Shown: positions 24,307-36,286, counted from the stretch's first letter. The stretch: DNA of 64,000 nucleotides from Hemibagrus wyckioides (GCF_019097595.1 NC_080727.1:5578501-5642500); one strand, 5' to 3'. Program-made: numbers and translations. The notes: a model not told the origin generated them from the letters alone.

Positions 24307-26710
24307 TATATAGCGCCACACGGTACAAAATGTCAGCTGACCCGGAAGTGCTTAGCAAAACCATTAACACTATCACGAAACCAAAAGTTTCAATAACCAT
24401 GAATGTTGATTATATCAACAAAATAGCCACCTCCAATCATGTTTATTTCAATGCTATTTCATCACATAAGTATTTCTTATCATTTACGTATCTCTTTTTC
24501 AAATGCTACGCTTCAACTCGACAAAAAAAATCTGGCCAATCTCTGATTCAATCTCTGAGGTTTAATCATATGAATGAGCCATGCAGAAATCCATGCATGA
24601 ATATTGATGCGTCTTTTGAACATCAATCGGCAAACACTGAATACGGAAATCTTTGCAGTTTTGACATTTAGCCAATAAATCCAGGCTAATCAAATGTGAA
24701 CTTCATATATTGGTAAAGCTAGAGCAGGATGGCGCAGTAGCAGTGTGTTGAGAAATTCTTACTTCTTTTTTAAAGCTTACAGTTCTCTTACATTACTTAG
24801 GTATTTGCTTCCAATTATGCACACGCACACAAAGACACACGCACAGACGAATAAGCATATATTTCCAGATAAAGAAGTACACTAACACAGATGGAGTAAA
24901 AGATTCTAAATGAAAATGGAAAATCACATTCAGCTCTCGATCTCAATCTGAATCCCCAGTCAGCAGCCTGCTGTCAATTGAGATAGAGCATCCATTTGTA
25001 AAGAGACCTCTCTCAGTCTGGCTCCTTTCCACCTGATTCCCTGATAAGGCTCTGCTTTATTTTTAATTCTCTGTAATGGGAGAGTATCTCCTAGGGACAA
25101 TGGGTGTCAAGCAATTCACACTCCCTCAACTCCTATCATGTTAACACAGATAAATGGGTTGCCAGAAACAGTATTATATCACCGAGTCTGAAGTCATGGG
25201 GGATTCATTAAAGGTTCTGTAGTCTACATTGTTTCTTAGATTGATCTTCCTCTGAAGATCAGTTCTGAAGAGTAATTCGTGGTTAATGAACGTTTTCCAT
25301 TTTGGGTCTTTAAGACTGCTATATGGAAATGACCTCTCTTCTGATTGGATGGCTGATAGCTGTTTAAAGTAGATAGATATATTTCATACTTATAAGATGT
25401 TGTTGAAGCAAGTCTCCTACCACTCAGTGTGCGAAAATGACCATATTAGCTAATTACATTAGCTTAACTAATCAGCAACTATTAACTCTACCTTCACTAA
25501 CTGGAAGATTCGCTAAGAATTTGCAAATACTGCCAACCCATTTAGTAGGAATTCCCATTCAGTTGTCCCAGACCCACTGTAACCCTGACCAGTATAAAAC
25601 ATATCCTGATGTATGGATGAAATGTGTGAGTGAAAAAAACCTCTATTTCCCAGAACACACCACAGCCTACAAACATGGCCGCCCTGAGCTGCACTTCCCT
25701 CTTCTGGCACGTTTACAGTCGCCAGACTGTTGATCATACACACCTGTTAACAATCACTCACACACACACACACACACACACTTTAAAAGAGACATTCAGC
25801 GGAAATATTCTCATTCTCATCAAGCCTTTTGATATCATCTTGTTTCTCTGTTTCTTTTTTATTTGGATTTGCCCTTGCTTGTGTGACTCAATAACCTCTC
25901 TTCTTTATCTGTATCCATTTCAGCCTCCATTTTCTGACTAAAAATGTCAGATAAAAATTAAAACTCATATTAATTTCATTCATTTATTCCTCAATAATTC
26001 AGTTAATTTTTTTTTGTGGTCTTGATGCCACAGTAAAATGTTTAATTTATTATATTTGTAAAATACATAGAAATTTGCAAACAGGATTGTTTTGTATCGT
26101 CGGAGAACAATGGTAACTAAGACATTTAATAATGTCGTGCAGGCAAACCAGCAGAATCCATTTCGATGCTGTTGGATTCTGGTAGAATATTATGTCCTAT
26201 TGTATGGTTTTACAGTTCTATTGATGTCGGTGAGTAGAAAAGCATTTATTTGTTACATACCTCCACACATATCTACTCATGGAGTAAAGTGAAAAGCTCT
26301 TGTAGTGGAGTGTAGTATGAAATTACAATAAATAGCACAATGTCTCTTTGAAACAGATGGCAGGTTTTAGCAGTGAGGCAATTTCATAGCAACAGGCATT
26401 ATTAAATCCTTTATGCCCAACTACTTTCTCATTCTTCTCCTTGAAAGGCTGTCTACCTTACCCCTAACTGAGTTGACTCAAACCATACTGACACATGCAG
26501 TGTGACAGGCACCCAGCATAAGAACAATCAATACACAGATATTTTCACTTATTTAACAGTACAGGGTATATTCTAAGCAGTAGATTAACAGATGAGGTGT
26601 TAATGGTCTTGCTATTAGATACTGGTCCCTCACATTAAAGGTTCAGCTTGTCTTCCCTGATAACTTTACAAAGGAATAGTGCTACAATAAGTTCATGTAA
26701 AAGTTTCACT
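24307..26710. other. Gene-poor stretch with an (AC)n tract
   Basis: No recognisable gene in about 2.4 kb. An (AC)n microsatellite lies at about 25757-25782. The 136-codon frame at 24261-24671 begins inside the MITE end and has no known domain, so I treat it as chance. Confidence 0.4.
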
Positions 26711-26935
26711 TCCTAGTCTCTGGGTTGTTGATTGGAGGATCAGGGTTCAAGCCCCAGCACCACCAAGCTCCACTTCTGGGCAATTAAGCAAGGCCCTTAA
26801 CCCTCCTTGCTCCAGGGGTGCTGTTGGATAGCTGCCCATGTGCTCAGACTCTGTGCTGGGATACGCAAAGAAAGTAATTCCACTGTGCTGTAAGGTATGT
26901 GTGGAGATAATAAAGGCTTCTTGCCATCAGTTCTA
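26711..26935 (+). repeat. tRNA-derived SINE, 5' truncated
   Basis: CTGGGTTGTTGATTGGAGGA, then a GATCAGGGTTCAAGCCCCAG B-box, CAAGGCCCTTAACCCTCCTT and a 3' part with GCTGGGATACGCAAAGAAAG. Ends AATAAAGGCTTCTTGCC. Same family as 19466-19700. Confidence 0.7.
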
Positions 26936-27180
26936 TATCTTCTCAAATAGCAGAACCAGGAAAATTTCACTGGATCAAACCAAGAGCTTTTTAAAGCACC
27001 CCATTTCAGATTTCTTCCCCACTTTGCTGTTATTATATACACCGCTCTTCTCAGAAGTATTTCCACCAGATTTCGGGAAATGGCTGTGAGGATTTCAGCC
27101 ACATGAGCATTAGTGAGGTTAGATGCTGATGTTGGATGAGGAGGTCCGGGGTGCAATTCTACTTCATCCCAGAGGTGTTT

Positions 27181-27535
27181 AGTTTCAAGTTTATTTGTCA
27201 TATGTACAGATGGAATATGACAGTACTGTACATTTAATGAAATGCTTAGGTGAGGCTAAGACAAACTATAGCAATAAATGTAAGCAAAAAAAACCTCTTA
27301 AGAACAATTCTATATTTTATACTGTAATTTTATATACAGTATATGGATATGTACAGTACGTAAGGATATATCTTTTTATATATAGTATATTAAGGCAGTA
27401 AATGGAAGGTGTGCAACATATATAGTGTGCATGATGATTGTGTAGTCTCAGTATGTTAGCAGATGCACCAATATGTTATGTATAGGAATATGGTAATGAT
27501 TTTGTGTGTCATCCTTATCCCACAGGAGCCATGCC

Positions 27536-27577
<42 letters not shown>

Positions 27578-27587
27578 CAGAAGCTGG
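27181..27587 (-). mobile_element. Chimeric retrocopy: U6 snRNA fused to a dispersed repeat
   Basis: Read on the minus strand, the inserted block starts with U6 snRNA sequence (27585 to about 27485) and runs directly into a repeat ending ATGACAAATAAACTTGAAAC (27204-27182). That repeat end resembles 10205-10300. The order, small RNA 5' and repeat 3', matches chimeras made when a LINE reverse transcriptase switches template to U6 RNA. A clear target duplication is not visible, so two separate insertions are not excluded. Confidence 0.55.
27485..27585 (-). pseudogene. U6 snRNA retropseudogene
   Basis: On the minus strand the sequence around 27577-27530 matches the 5' domain of vertebrate U6 snRNA: GCAGCACATATACTAAAATT, then GGAACGATACAGAGAAGATT, then GGCATGGCTCC, with one mismatch in about 48 nt (GGCATGG for AGCATGG). 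The 3' third is eroded: GTGGGATAAGGATGACACAC is followed by a short deletion relative to U6. The first nucleotides (GTGCTCGCTTC) are replaced. No U6 promoter elements (PSE, TATA) are evident and no clean T-run terminator follows. I judge it a dead copy and not a working gene. Confidence 0.88.
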
Positions 27588-27708
27588 GGTCAGTTCAGGG
27601 CACTGTACAGGATACTCAAGATCTATAAATATTCATGAACATCACTTTGAGCACACGGGTATTGTCATGCTGCAACAGGTTGCATACAAAAGACATCCTG
27701 TTTTTGTG

Positions 27709-27709
27709 A

Positions 27710-27755
<46 letters not shown>
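27709..27755. repeat. (TA)n(TG)n microsatellite
   Basis: TA units pass directly into about 14 TG units. Confidence 0.9.
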
Positions 27756-27757
<2 letters not shown>

Positions 27758-28690
27758 AAGTGCTGGCCATGAAATACGCAAGCATGACCTTTGCAGTTAG
27801 TTTCCATTTGCAATTAAGGAATAAATTAAGATGAGATGTGATGATATAGAGGTGTTTTATTCCTCAAATACCACAGCAAATTATGAGTTTTTTTTATTAA
27901 TTAAAACAGTTATTTAAGGTAATATTATATTTAGAAATTTTTATAATATTTTAACCAGTTATTACATTACTACAATTTACTAAAATAGAGACGTTACTAA
28001 AATTTACTAAAATAGAGACGTAAATCAGTGAACGTTACTGCAAGTTTCTAGTATTTGTGATTATTTTAATATAAATGAGGAATTTTCACTGTGATATATG
28101 TGAAAACATTTTAACATATTAAAAATCACTAATGCCCACTTATAGACTGTGTGTGTGTATGTGTGTGTGTGTGTGTGTGTCCTACCACTTTCTTTCAAAC
28201 ATTTTTACTCCACACAGCACAAATAGGTTACATTCAATCCATATTTAAAGCCTTTTATTCAGTTTGTTTAATCAAATGGTATTTCAGTACATACAACCAA
28301 AAATGTCATCAAAAATTACACAAAAATATATAGTATGAAATATTTTGTATAACCATACCTTTGATATCATTTATAAAAACCTCTTAAAAAAATTAACATA
28401 CATATGTGTAATTTTTTTCATTAATTTATTTTCTTTTGTAAGAGGCATTTCAAGATGTTTTATTTACATTTATTTAAATTTTATTTTATTTAGTATACAT
28501 TTTAGTGAGCTTCATTTATTCGGAATATGTACATAAATATAATTTGAGTTTTATTACAGATCAGCAGGTCTTATTATATACAGCATTTCTCACCCGTGTC
28601 TAAACTAACATGTGAATGAATGAAGGAATTAAGGAAGGAATAAATGATAAAACAAACACCAAAATCTCTTCCCAGTGATCTCTTCCTCTT
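27756..28690. other. AT-rich downstream flank of lectin gene A
   Basis: No gene seen. A TG microsatellite lies at about 28147-28180, and a direct repeat of ACTAAAATTTACTAAAATAG-type text near 27970-28020. On the minus strand an AATAAA box at about 28555-28550, some 135 bp past the gene A stop, is a candidate polyadenylation signal. Confidence 0.4.
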
Positions 28691-29146
28691 TCACGCGCTG
28701 AGCTTCCGCATGTTTCTCACTCGCATTTTGAGGATCTTTGATATCCCCAGTCTGGTCAATTCTTGTTGAAACTGAAAAAGAAGTGATTCACGCATATAAC
28801 AGCACTGTAAATTGCCTTATAAATAGGAATTGACATTCCTAGACATTACCTAAAGAGTAAAAATGACATTATAGGGCTACGTTACATTAAATTACTCACT
28901 TGCATCAACACCAATTCTTTAATCTGAGAGTCCGGCATGTTTCCTCTAACTTGAATTTTCATTCGCAGAACTATCACAACACCTGAGATCAAAATAATGT
29001 ATTACAGAATGAACACAATCACACAACACTTGACAATTGCATTGCTTTAGTTGTGTTGTGTGTTTTCTTATATATTTAAAGAAATATGAAATTTTCTATG
29101 TTAGATATTTAAACTAAAGTTTGAATTTCCTTACCTGGATTGGATC
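28691..29146 (-). other. Gene A 3' coding exons: 12-nt microexon and basic tail
   Basis: The microexon 29146-29135 (GATCCAATCCAG) has an AG before it and GTAAGG after it. The next two exons encode about 54 residues beginning GVVIVLRMKIQVRG and ending RNMRKLSA. VVIVL is the only hydrophobic patch, too short to span a membrane. The segment looks like alternating strand and helix with many basic residues. The same exon sizes (12, 83 and 81 nt) occur in gene B, which supports this ending. Confidence 0.8.
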
Positions 29147-29736
29147 CTACATGAGCAACAAAAAAGAAGAAGCATTTGTAGAACATGTGTAACTTCATCT
29201 AGCTATAGACACTATATCCTTACGTAAAATCGAGCAATATTTTAAATTCTTATATTGTCACAGGAAACAAACAAACTCACCACTGTAGCAGAGGAAAGGG
29301 AAACGGGCAAAGCAGTTTTCATCAGTCCATTTGCCAGTAGAATCCACTGAGGTGCAGCGTTGGCTTCCAGATTGTCCAAAGATATACAAACCATTATCAG
29401 GTTCAGATATGTGGTATCCTTGATTCTCTGGTCTCCAGAATGTAAAAGTTGAGTTGCTCTGATCTGACCACAATCGGCTCCTATATAAACCTATCCATAC
29501 CTCATAGCCATTGTGAATTATGCTCAGTATCCTCTGAAGCTCTGTTTCGTTCCTCACACTGGCCAGGTCTGTGTAATTCGCTCTGCAGAAACTCTGAGCT
29601 TCTTGCCATGTCATTCTAGTAGAAATCCACACATATTCCCTGTGTGTACCTGAGGTTGGGATTAATGTAATAGTCATGTTTGTGATAAATATTCAAATGA
29701 CAGCTGGTTTGGGTTCTACCCCAATGCTTTCTAATC

Positions 29737-29801
<65 letters not shown>

Positions 29802-29955
29802 CATTTACAGTGCAGATCTTTTAAATCTATTTTTCTTGCAGGAAATATTTGAAAATAAAAATAAAAATTAATCTTTTTAGGTTTTCACTGTTAATTTTTT
29901 TTTTCAAAGGTAGGGTTAAATGTTATAGTAAAATGACATTGCATCAAGTAGTTTA

Positions 29956-30011
<56 letters not shown>

Positions 30012-33000
30012 AATCAACTAGTTTTTAAATAAATATAAAAAATGGTTACATTAAATTCTTCAGTCCTACATTTTACAAAATTAGTTGAAATCATACTTTT
30101 GACTATTGATCTAAAAGCACTAGCTAGTTAGGTTAACTTGGTTAATTTTTTTTTTTCTAGCATGTATTAGAGACACATTGGGATATATGCTTGGTAGAGA
30201 ACAAAAAAACTGGGACTTATACAAATAATTACGTAGTTTTGAATTATGTCCACTTCCTTGTTTTTGCAAAGTGGTGTTTAGTGGAAGCTGCTATAAGTCA
30301 TTTTTAACACAACACTGCTTTTCTAGCACGTTGTACTAAAGTTTGAACTTTCTCCATCTGTACTAGTTGTATAAAATTAATTTTGACTTCACTATTTAAC
30401 TAATAGTTCAGCAGATGCATTTTGCAATTAACCTTGACAAAGGAACTAAATTCAAGCAAAATATGTAACGCAATATCAGATAAATCGAACAGTGGGATAG
30501 ATAACAAATATATCCTGCACTTACCACTATAGCAAATAAATCCCAATAACAGTGTACACTGCTGATCAGACCATTCTCCTGTGCTGCGCATGGAAACACA
30601 CAGCTCTTTCCCATTGTAGTTATTTGGCTCTTCATACCATCCTCTGAAGTCTCTCTCACCCTCCTTATAGAAAGCATCACCATCTAAAGACCATCTCCAG
30701 CCGCCCAGATCACCATACAATCCAATCCAGGCTAAACCAGAATAGTTGCTATTTGCTGTGTAAATGAGTGTGTTCACTTCCTCCATGTTCTCAACAGTAG
30801 CCAGGTCAGTGTAATTCTCTCTGCAGTATCTTTGGGCTTCCGTCCAGGTCTTATTCACATTAATAAAGTGATACTGACGAGAGGATAATGATGTTGCTAC
30901 AGAAGCATAAGAAAATAATGATCAAAATATAGATTGGAGTTAAAAATGACTTTTTTAAAAACGATTATTACAAAACAGAAATCTACTCACTCCTATAGCA
31001 GAAGAATGGGAAGGTTTTACCACAGTTCTCATCTGTCCACGTCCCAGAGTTAGTAAAAACTGCAGTACAGTGTTCGCTCTGTCCATAATTATCAGGCTGT
31101 CCTTGATTCCAATAGCTGAAAGAGGAGTTGCTTTTATCTGACCAATATGATGTTCTGTATAGACCAATCCATACATTGCTAAAATAATGACGGAGTAATG
31201 ATCGTATTCTCAGGTTCTCGGCCTCGTTCCTCACGCTGATCAGGTCTGTGTAAATTTCTCTGCAGTATCTCTGAGCTTCAGTCCAGCTCATGTATCGCTG
31301 AACCAAGATATAGTTTTCACTAGCATTTCTCCTTCCTAAAACAGACAGTAATGTTTATCAATTCAGAAAGATAGTGTACTATACTGATCTAGTTCAACAG
31401 TATTTAATGTCTGATTGCTGTTCTTACCATCAAAGCAAATGAATGGCAGTGTGAAATAGCAAGGTGCCTCCCACCATACCATGTCAAACACTGAAAAGTA
31501 TACACACGCACTATTTCCAAGCCAGTTCATTGGTTTGTTTATATACCAGTTTCTAAAGCTTCTCTCTCCCGCCATGTATAAAAGATCATTATCCAGAGAC
31601 CATTTCCAGCTGTTCATGTCATCATACAGTCCAATCCATGCTAAACCAGAATAGTTTCCATATACTGCTTCAACCAGTTTTTCCATGTCCTCCATGTTAG
31701 TAATGGTGGCCAGGTCAATATAATTCCCTCTGCAGTATCTCTGGGCTTCAGTCCAGGTCTTGTTCTCAGAAACAAAGTGATACTGACGGGTGCATAATGA
31801 TCCTGGGCAGAATTCTTTCAAAGAATTAATAGAAAAGCATAATTATATTTTTTTTGTAGCAATTATGTGGGAAACCACAATGTATTGCAAATATTTTGGA
31901 AATAAAATAAATAATTAGAAAAAAAATCAGCATTAAAAGTAGCGCTATTTGTGCAAGTTTTTTTTTTATTTTACCTTGTTTTTTGTCATTGTTGTTTTTT
32001 TAAGCAAACTAACTTAACTATTTTGCATGAATAAACATCTGATGGCAAACTGGCGTATTATGTAACATTAAAGACACTTAGTGTAAGGGATAAGAGAAAA
32101 AAGTTAGCTCACTGTTATAGCAGATAAAAGGGAATGAAGCTAAGCAGTCCTCATCTGTCCACTGCCCATAATCTCTAAGTGATAGAGCTGTGCAATGCTG
32201 ATTGCCATGTTCCCAAAAAACATATAAACCATTGTCTGGTTGTTCTGGAATATATGGACTGGCTGGTCTCCAGTTTTCATAGGTAGACTCGTGCTGGTCT
32301 GACCAGAGTCTGGTCCTGTATAAGCCAATCCATGCAGGAGAGCCACCTGTGAGGTTGAGGATTTTTTTATTATCTTCTTGATTCCTCACACTGGCCAGGT
32401 CTGTGTAATGCTGTCTGCAGTAATGCTGAGCTTCTGCCCAGGGCATGAACTGGGCAACCCAGATGTAACCATCTGTTACATTTCTTCCTGTAATAGAGGA
32501 ATATCATGCTGAATAAAACTAAGTAAAATTTACACACTTCATTCTAGTTAAGATTTTGATATATTCTCACCATCATAGCAAACGAAATTTATATAATTGT
32601 TACAATCTCCATCAGACCATTTGCCGTCAGAGCGAATAAACACACACAGCTCTTTTCCGTTGTAGTTATCAGGTTCATGGTACCACCCAGTGTACATTTT
32701 CTCTCCTTCCTTATACAAACTATCATCATCCAAAGACCATCTCCAGCTGTCCGGATCATCATATAATCCAATCCAGGCCAAACCTGAGTAGCTCGTATTT
32801 ACTGCATTAAGAAGGCTGTTCATTTCTTCCATGTTCTCAATGGTAGCCAGGTCAGTGTAATTCTCTCTGCAGTGCCTCTGTGCTTCAATCCAGGTCTTAT
32901 TCTTGTTAACAAAATAATACACACGAGAGGATGCTGATGACATTGCTAGAAAACACAATAAAATCTGAGTTAGGATATTTTTCCATATTTCGTTAAAAAA

Positions 33001-34198
33001 AATAAAGAAGCTAGATTTGCCTTTATGATATTAAATTAATACTTGTGATCCAGTAGATGCGAACATGCTTTTGTAATAGAGCTACTCACTTCTATAGCAG
33101 AGGAATGGGATTGTTTGATTGCAGTTTTCATCTGTCCATTTCCCAGAATCGGCATTATTCAATGACACAGCAGTACAGTATTCATTCTGATCATAATTAT
33201 CTGGTTGTCCTGGTTTCCAGTTGCTGAAAGAAGAATTGCTTCTATCTGACCAAGACCTGGTTCTGTACAGGCCGATCCAAATAATGTCATAATAATAATA
33301 AGTATTATATATATTATATATCAGTCTTATCTGGTGGTCCTCAGTCTCACTTCTTACACTGGCCAGATCAGTGTGATGCTCTCTGCAGTATCTTTGAGCT
33401 TCAGTCCAGTTCAAGTGCTCATTAACTAGGACATATCTTTCACTGGCCTGTATTCTCCCTAAAAGATAGAGAGCTTTGTATAACAACTTATAGAGAAAGC
33501 TTCTAATTGTAAATACAGATATCTTCTATACTCACCATCGTAGCAAAGGAATTGAAGCAATGCAGAGCAATACGTCGCCTGCCATTCTCCATTAAATCTC
33601 GACAGTGATGCACACAAACTTTTTCCACCCCAGTTCCTTGGTTTCGTTATATACCAGTTTCTGAACACTCTCTCTCCCTCTTTGTAGAAGGAATCATTAT
33701 TCAAAGACCATTTCCAGCTGTTCAGATCATCATATAGTCCTATCCAGGTTTTCCTGCTGCTCCTGAAGTCTGTCTTTCTAAAAAGAGCCAGCTCTTCTTC
33801 AGCATGATCAATACTGGCTAAGTCAACATAATTCTCTCTGCAGTATCTCTGTGCTTCAGCCCAAGTTTTATTCTGGTTAATGAAGTGATACTGGCGAGAG
33901 AGACAGACTCCAGTAGTGTAGAACCCTGTTTAAGACACAGTGATAGTTTTCTGTAGTAGCATACTTTATACAATAAATAGTCTTAGCAACAAGTGAAGGT
34001 TAAGCTGTGTTAAAGTATCATCACAGTAGGTATCTTGATAATGATGATGATTATTGTTGTTAGAAGTAGTAGTAAATTCGTTGCAATGAATAATAATAAT
34101 GAATTCTTGAAGAAAAGTTGTTTTCTGGTTACTGAAGTTCAGGGAAATGTAGGTAAAGTTTTAGGTTACTGACCTAAGAGCAGCAAAAGATGAAACAT
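28691..34198 (-). CDS. Gene A: secreted protein with eight C-type lectin domains
   Basis: Coding exons: 34198-34174, 33925-33536, 33458-33090, 32945-32571, 32487-32113, 31814-31428, 31335-30991, 30896-30525, 29649-29281, 29146-29135, 28982-28900, 28771-28691. All junctions are GT-AG. The sum is 3,183 nt (1,060 aa). Exon 1 gives MFHLLLLL, the core of a signal peptide. Exons 2-9 each encode one CTLD, with YC near the start, WIGLY (WIGL motif), a C-W...C pair and a final FxCY. All exon joins up to exon 11 are phase 1. Sugar-site motifs: CTLD2 QPD, CTLD3 EPD, CTLD4 QPD, CTLD6 QPD, CTLD7 EPN, CTLD8 EPD; CTLD1 and CTLD5 have none. In place of canonical WND the domains have WSD or WTD. The basic tail ends RNMRKLSA. 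No transmembrane helix, fibronectin II or ricin domain. It resembles fish macrophage-mannose-receptor-like and CLEC20A-like predictions. Lectin activity and an immune role are inferred. Gene B is its tandem paralogue. Confidence 0.9.
29743..30011. repeat. Intronic (ATT)n and (AAAT)n microsatellites
   Basis: In the CTLD7-CTLD8 intron of gene A: ATT units at about 29743-29801 and AAAT units at about 29956-30011. In gene B the matching intron instead holds a Tigger-like MITE. Confidence 0.9.
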
Positions 34199-34254
34199 GG
34201 CTCTGAAAAACATAATCAAAGAACAAATTCAGTTTAAATATATGTTCCAAGGCT

Positions 34255-34379
<125 letters not shown>

Positions 34380-34389
34380 TTGTGAATTT

Positions 34390-34575
34390 ATTTACCCAAT
34401 TCTCATTTCCTCCTCGTTCCTTTCCACCAATTTGTTGTACTGCTTTAATATAACTGAATAACATATCCTGAACAAGCCAGTATAAGTATTATAGGATGTG
34501 GGAGGGATTTGGTGGGATGTGCCAACATGAAGTGAAAGAGTCCACAGTCATTAAAGTATAAAATATACAGTACTT
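34390..34575 (-). promoter_or_regulatory. Candidate promoter and non-coding first exon of gene A
   Basis: This block is shared with gene B (44142-44361) although the DNA next to it is not. It has a TATA-like CTGTATATTTTATACTTTAA on the minus strand (34570-34551), then a shared GGAAAGGA/GGTGGA region and a possible donor at 34396/34395 (TTGG then GTAAAT). A transcript starting about 30 bp after the TATA-like box and spliced to the acceptor before the ATG would give a short non-coding exon. This comes from comparing the two copies only. Confidence 0.35.
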
Positions 34576-35029
34576 CAAAAATGTTACGATTAATTGAACA
34601 GAACTGAGGTTTAATTATTAGAAAACGGACATAAATTTCGATTCATTTAACTCGAAGACGATGTTAAAACCGTAGAACCCATTCAGACGCGTCGCTGTTA
34701 CTGAATGAGAGAGGCATGAGGAAGGCAGCCTAAGGGGGGCTGTATTTACCGAAACGCTACTTGAGTGATATTGGGGTCAGGTTTCCCTTTTATTGTTTTT
34801 TCTTTTTATTTCAGGTAATACTGAAATACCGATTCTGTACAGCTTCTTTATATTTAAAAAAAAAAAAAGTCCATTGTTAAAAACCTGTTATTTGGTGCTA
34901 TTCAAGTTGTAATATGAGACAACAACAGAATTTGTAATAGGACACAACTAACCTTAAAGCAGAAAAAAAAGAAAAGAAAACACGCACACACACAAATGGC
35001 TTCCAAATTAAAAAGGGGGAAATAGTTAA

Positions 35030-35061
<32 letters not shown>

Positions 35062-36200
35062 TCAGACCAAAATACATGCATTAAATTATATGTAAAACTG
35101 AAGTTTTATAGTTACTCAAAGATAGAAGGAGTGCTGCAAAATCATTAACCAGACTCTGAGGAAGCATACGAAAAAAATACAGCTTAGAATTACAGGAAAT
35201 AAGAGACAGAATGAGAAAAACATAAGGTACAAACACTAAAGAGGGTGTAACACGAGACAAGTGAATACAATAAGTGAAATGAACCAATAACCTAACCACT
35301 TAACTGGTTCAAACCAGGAAGTAGGAGCTAATACTAAAATAAATAGCATACGGTTCTGTTAGCACAGGAGTCTTCTTCTGTGCATCCTAAATATGATCAT
35401 TTCCGCTAGCACACAACTGAAAAATGCATGAGAAATACATTCAGAAGTATATTTAATTAAAATTTTACTTGTTTACTTTTCAGCCTTGCTTGTGATTTGC
35501 TTTGGAGACGTTCAGGATGAATGTTCCGGTAAAAAAACAACGTAGAAAACGCAGGTAAGAGCAAATACACGAAATGTGTGAAGCCAAAGAGCTCCAATTT
35601 GACGTGGAACGAAGCTCGTGTAGACGGAATGTAGAGATAATGTAAAGAAGCATGTGTGAGTCGATACAGGAGAAACGATAGAATACGAACATAGTTGTAG
35701 ATATAATGTAAAAAAAGAGCACTAAATATCTGAAAATAAGATTAATTACCCTGCAAAAGGCATGACATTAAAGACAAGCTAGTCAGAAGTGTTGCAGGTT
35801 TTATGCCTCATAGGCTGCACCCAAAAAGGAGATTAAATAATCATTCTTAATTATGCCACCCTAATTTGTAATTTTAATTAGGAAATTATAAAAAAAAAAA
35901 AAATCATAATAATTCAACCCTCATATATTAGCTAATTTATCATCATAAATATTCATTTGGATTCTTACTGCTGGAAATCCACACTGGAAAAAAGAATCCA
36001 TAGATCAGCATATATATGTGTGTATTATAGATATACCTTTAAATTAAGCGCAGTATTTCCAGTTAAGTGAAATATATAGCTTTTGCATAAGGTTAGAGCG
36101 TACAGGGTAATACTAAATATTTTTGCCCTTCATTTCCAAGAATTATTATTTATTTATTTATTTTGGTGTAAAACCATAGGCATAGTCATAGTGGCTGAAT
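34576..36200. other. Spacer between lectin genes
   Basis: No gene seen. A (GA)n tract lies at about 35033-35056. Up to about 35465 the sequence still aligns in patches with 44362-45160 (for example GGTACAAACACTAAAG and AAGTGAATACAATAAGTG), marking the upstream part of the duplicated unit. Confidence 0.55.
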
Positions 36201-36205
36201 TCTGG

Positions 36206-36286
36206 CAAAATAAATAAATAAATAAATAAATAAATAAAATTCTGTACCTATAAAATACCTTGATACTTTTATATGATTTATTTATT

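Larger units (their letters stand above)
26985..27695. mobile_element. Tc1-like relic, split by a later insertion
   Basis: The left part (26985-27180) contains CACTTTGCTGTTATTATA, CATGAGCATTAGTGAGGTTA and CTACTTCATCCCAGAGGTGT. The right part (from about 27588) contains GGTCAGTTCAGGGCACTGTA and GGTATTGTCATGCTGCAACA. These are consecutive pieces of the family represented at 6606-7066, separated by about 405 bp of unrelated DNA (27181-27587). Confidence 0.65.

Noticed and set aside
24261..24671. 136-codon plus frame as a gene
   Set aside because: Begins in a MITE end and has no recognisable domain, splice partner or paralogue.
27485..27585. Working U6 snRNA gene
   Set aside because: The first bases are replaced, the 3' third has a deletion, no T-run terminator or upstream promoter boxes are seen, and it is embedded in other repeats.
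28900..28982. Transmembrane segment in the gene A tail (VVIVL stretch)
   Set aside because: Only about five to six hydrophobic residues before charged ones; too short for a membrane helix, and not kept in gene B (AVIGLQ).
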